Shown here: positions 62,112 through 64,000 of the stretch, in pieces | How the letters are laid out: each line of letters opens with the position of its first letter | How positions within the stretch are numbered: the stretch's first letter is position 1 | DNA from: Pyrus communis | Taxonomy: Eukaryota; Streptophyta; Magnoliopsida; Rosales; Rosaceae | DNA: 64,000 nucleotides | Assembly: GCF_963583255.1 (NCBI RefSeq) | Contig: NC_084809.1 | Location: 2,327,001-2,391,000 of the forward strand | Direction: 5' to 3' | Program-made: the position numbers and the translations under genes | Notes under the pieces: generated by a model | The model's input: the letters and a program-made list of their open reading frames with translations, nothing else | The model's database searches: none | What the model was told of the DNA's origin: nothing

Positions 62112-64000
62112 TCAATCAGATTCATTCCCCGAATCTATGTTCATGGGTTGGGGGTTCTTGTAACCACTGATTTCATCCTTGTAGCGTTCTTTATCTTGAC
62201 GAGCCTTTGCTTCATATGGCTCCTTTTCCTCCGCTGAAAAAGGGAAAACATGACACTAAGTAATTCGCAAAAATTCATCATACTGTGGAAGCACAGAAGA
62301 TGTAATTTAGTCGAATCACGTATACCTGACATCTTTTTCCACTTCTCTCCGAGTGCTCTCCCCACATCAGTAAACGCAATTCCAGGGTTCTCTCTCTTTA
62401 CATTCTGTGGTCAACACAAATAAGGTCAATAATTTCCTTCAAAACATCAACAAAGAATCTGAACCGATTATTTGAAGGATTATTCCATTCCCAAACCAAA
62501 AGTTAGAACCAATCGACAGAAATTAAAACACTCACATCTCTCTCCATATTTGAGAAGAACATAAAACCAGACATTGCTCTTTTCGGCGCATTTGGATCCT
62601 TTTTCTTCTTCTGTTTTTTCTTCTTTGAACCATCTTCACCTGCATCTTTGGTTTTTTGTTTCTTCGAAGATGATACCTTGGAAGTTGAAGGTTCCTTTCT
62701 AGACTCCTTTTTCGCAGGCTTCTGAAATTGACAATTCATGTTAAATTGACCCTTCTCAAAATTATTAGGCCAACAAAATTACTAGAAATGACTTGCCTCT
62801 TTTTCACCTCCACTTTCACTAGCATCTGAGTCATCCTCCCCAGAGTCATCAGTAGGAGAACCTCCATCGTCCTTGTCAATAACAAAATCTTCATCCTGCC
62901 AAAGTTCAACATGTTTGACACATTTAGACTGGAATATCACACGACACATGTCAACACAAAGGCGCACTTGCAGAAACACACATACGGATGCATGAAACAA
63001 CTAGGACTAACCACAATTAAAGCATGCTTTGAGGAAAACAGTCATGACAATACCAACTATCCGAAAAAAAACATTGATCAAAGTACAAACCACACAATTA
63101 ATGTATGTTTTATGTTAAGTGTGGATGGAGTTTCTATTACAAGTGTACATAAGTGTCCTGTTCACAAACATCCACTTTTACAAACTACAGAAGAACTTTC
63201 AGCATTTTACAGATCAACGAAGGATACACTACCAATAGGGAAGAAAAATCCAAGTAGTTTGCAAAACTATCCTAATAGTGCAACCCATGAAATTTTCAAT
63301 CCAAAGAGAATCAGACCAAAAATAAAACACAAGTAACAAAATAATATAGGATAGATGTTCCACCTCTTCATCGCTCTCATCATCACCAGCTTCATTCTTC
63401 ACACGAACAAGATGTGGGTCAACAGCATCATCGTCTGCGTCATCAAGAAGAGGAGCCACACCACCATTTGCTGCTTGGCCCTCTCCTAAGTTCATGATTT
63501 TGAGACCCTTTGAACTACACATGACGAGTGGCCAAAAGGTCAAATTTTAAAATCCACAGCACCATTGACCTACTATGGAAAATAACCAGTACTCATTACC
63601 AACCTGATGAAGTCAAAAAGATTATGATATTCATTCCTCTGAATGTTTCGGAACAGGTGTTCTTGCTCACTTTTGAGTCTGATGAGAAGATCAAAATAGT
63701 GCATATTTGAGCCTCCAGCACCATGCCTCTCAAATTCCACATAGTCAATCTAGTAACAGAAACACCAAGAAGAAAAAGGGTGATGTTCCACTTATCAATC
63801 AGGTTATTGTTATACCAGCACTCTAATATCGATCGAATGCATGCAAATTCTACCTGATCATGAAGAATAAGGGTGGGAGGTTTTGGTAGGAAAAAGAAGC
63901 TCTTCTCAAGAGGATATAGAACTCCATCTTCAGCTTTCAGTGAAGATTTGACAGCATAACCATCTTGACAGCTGCGGAATTTTCCTGGTTTTGTAACTTT
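62112..64000 (-). CDS. SSRP1: FACT complex subunit SSRP1, C-terminal half (partial)
   Basis: SSRP1 pairs with SPT16 to form FACT, the nuclear histone H2A-H2B chaperone used during transcription and replication. Seven exons are visible on the minus strand, in gene order: 63854-64000 (cut by the window edge), 63604-63749, 63364-63514, 62797-62895, 62536-62721, 62326-62404, 62112-62233; 309 residues of about 640. They give the end of the second PH-like middle domain ([40 protein letters not shown]), the acidic tract ([20 protein letters not shown]), a Lys-rich linker ([19 protein letters not shown]) and a single HMG box ([11 protein letters not shown], then [20 protein letters not shown]), ending [15 protein letters not shown]. 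The acidic-tract exon (62797) ends in a non-canonical GC donor (GAG|GCAAGT). Confidence 0.95.

Overview
The window is plant nuclear DNA: AT-rich, with multi-exon genes using GT-AG introns, and dense in short non-autonomous transposons. Plant-specific families (a short PIN carrier, an RLCK-VII kinase, HIR proteins, a plant GH81 glucanase), a Cassandra TRIM element and Au-like SINE remnants point to a eudicot. The repeat families look like those of woody Rosaceae (apple/pear type), but that species-level guess is inference. Gene models were built by hand from reading frame, splice sites and family similarity; no search was run.

Layout. 1-20.6 kb is gene-poor and transposon-rich. It holds local duplications, unrecognised exon-like ORFs, a 950-bp terminal-inverted-repeat element carrying exon 1 of a SAR1 GTPase gene on its minus strand, a Cassandra multimer (LTR-internal-LTR-internal-LTR with a perfect 5-bp target duplication), a short ABC1-kinase gene fragment, and a decayed PIF/Harbinger transposon with ~290-bp inverted repeats. 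At 21.2-23.6 kb is an intact six-exon RLCK-VII kinase of the PBL34/35/36 type (+). From 24.7 to 40.4 kb lies a tandem array of six HIR (hypersensitive-induced reaction; SPFH/band-7) copies, all on +. One is full length and intact. Two have intact frames but share a shortened C-terminus. Three are pseudogenes. The array is also broken up by a MULE-like MITE, a CACTA-like element and a copia remnant.

From 40.7 to 50.6 kb three genes lie on the minus strand: a single-exon GH81 endo-beta-1,3-glucanase, a six-exon mitochondrial porin (VDAC) and a six-exon short PIN carrier (PIN8-like). From 50.8 to 57.1 kb there is repeat-dominated DNA: several MITEs, an Au SINE, LINE debris, and a solo Cassandra LTR nested in an older repeat. 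A four-exon pectate lyase (+) occupies 58.1-60.1 kb, followed by a fold-back repeat. The last 1.9 kb holds the 3' half of SSRP1, the HMG-box subunit of the FACT histone chaperone (-), running off the window edge.

The genes do not form an operon-like system. The HIR array beside a PBL-type kinase is a plausible defence-related neighbourhood, since both families are linked to plant immunity, but no direct functional link is visible. The most unusual structures are the two frame-preserved truncated HIR paralogues, the HIR3 fusion that keeps the part those copies lack, the SAR1-exon-carrying TIR element, and the Cassandra multimer.
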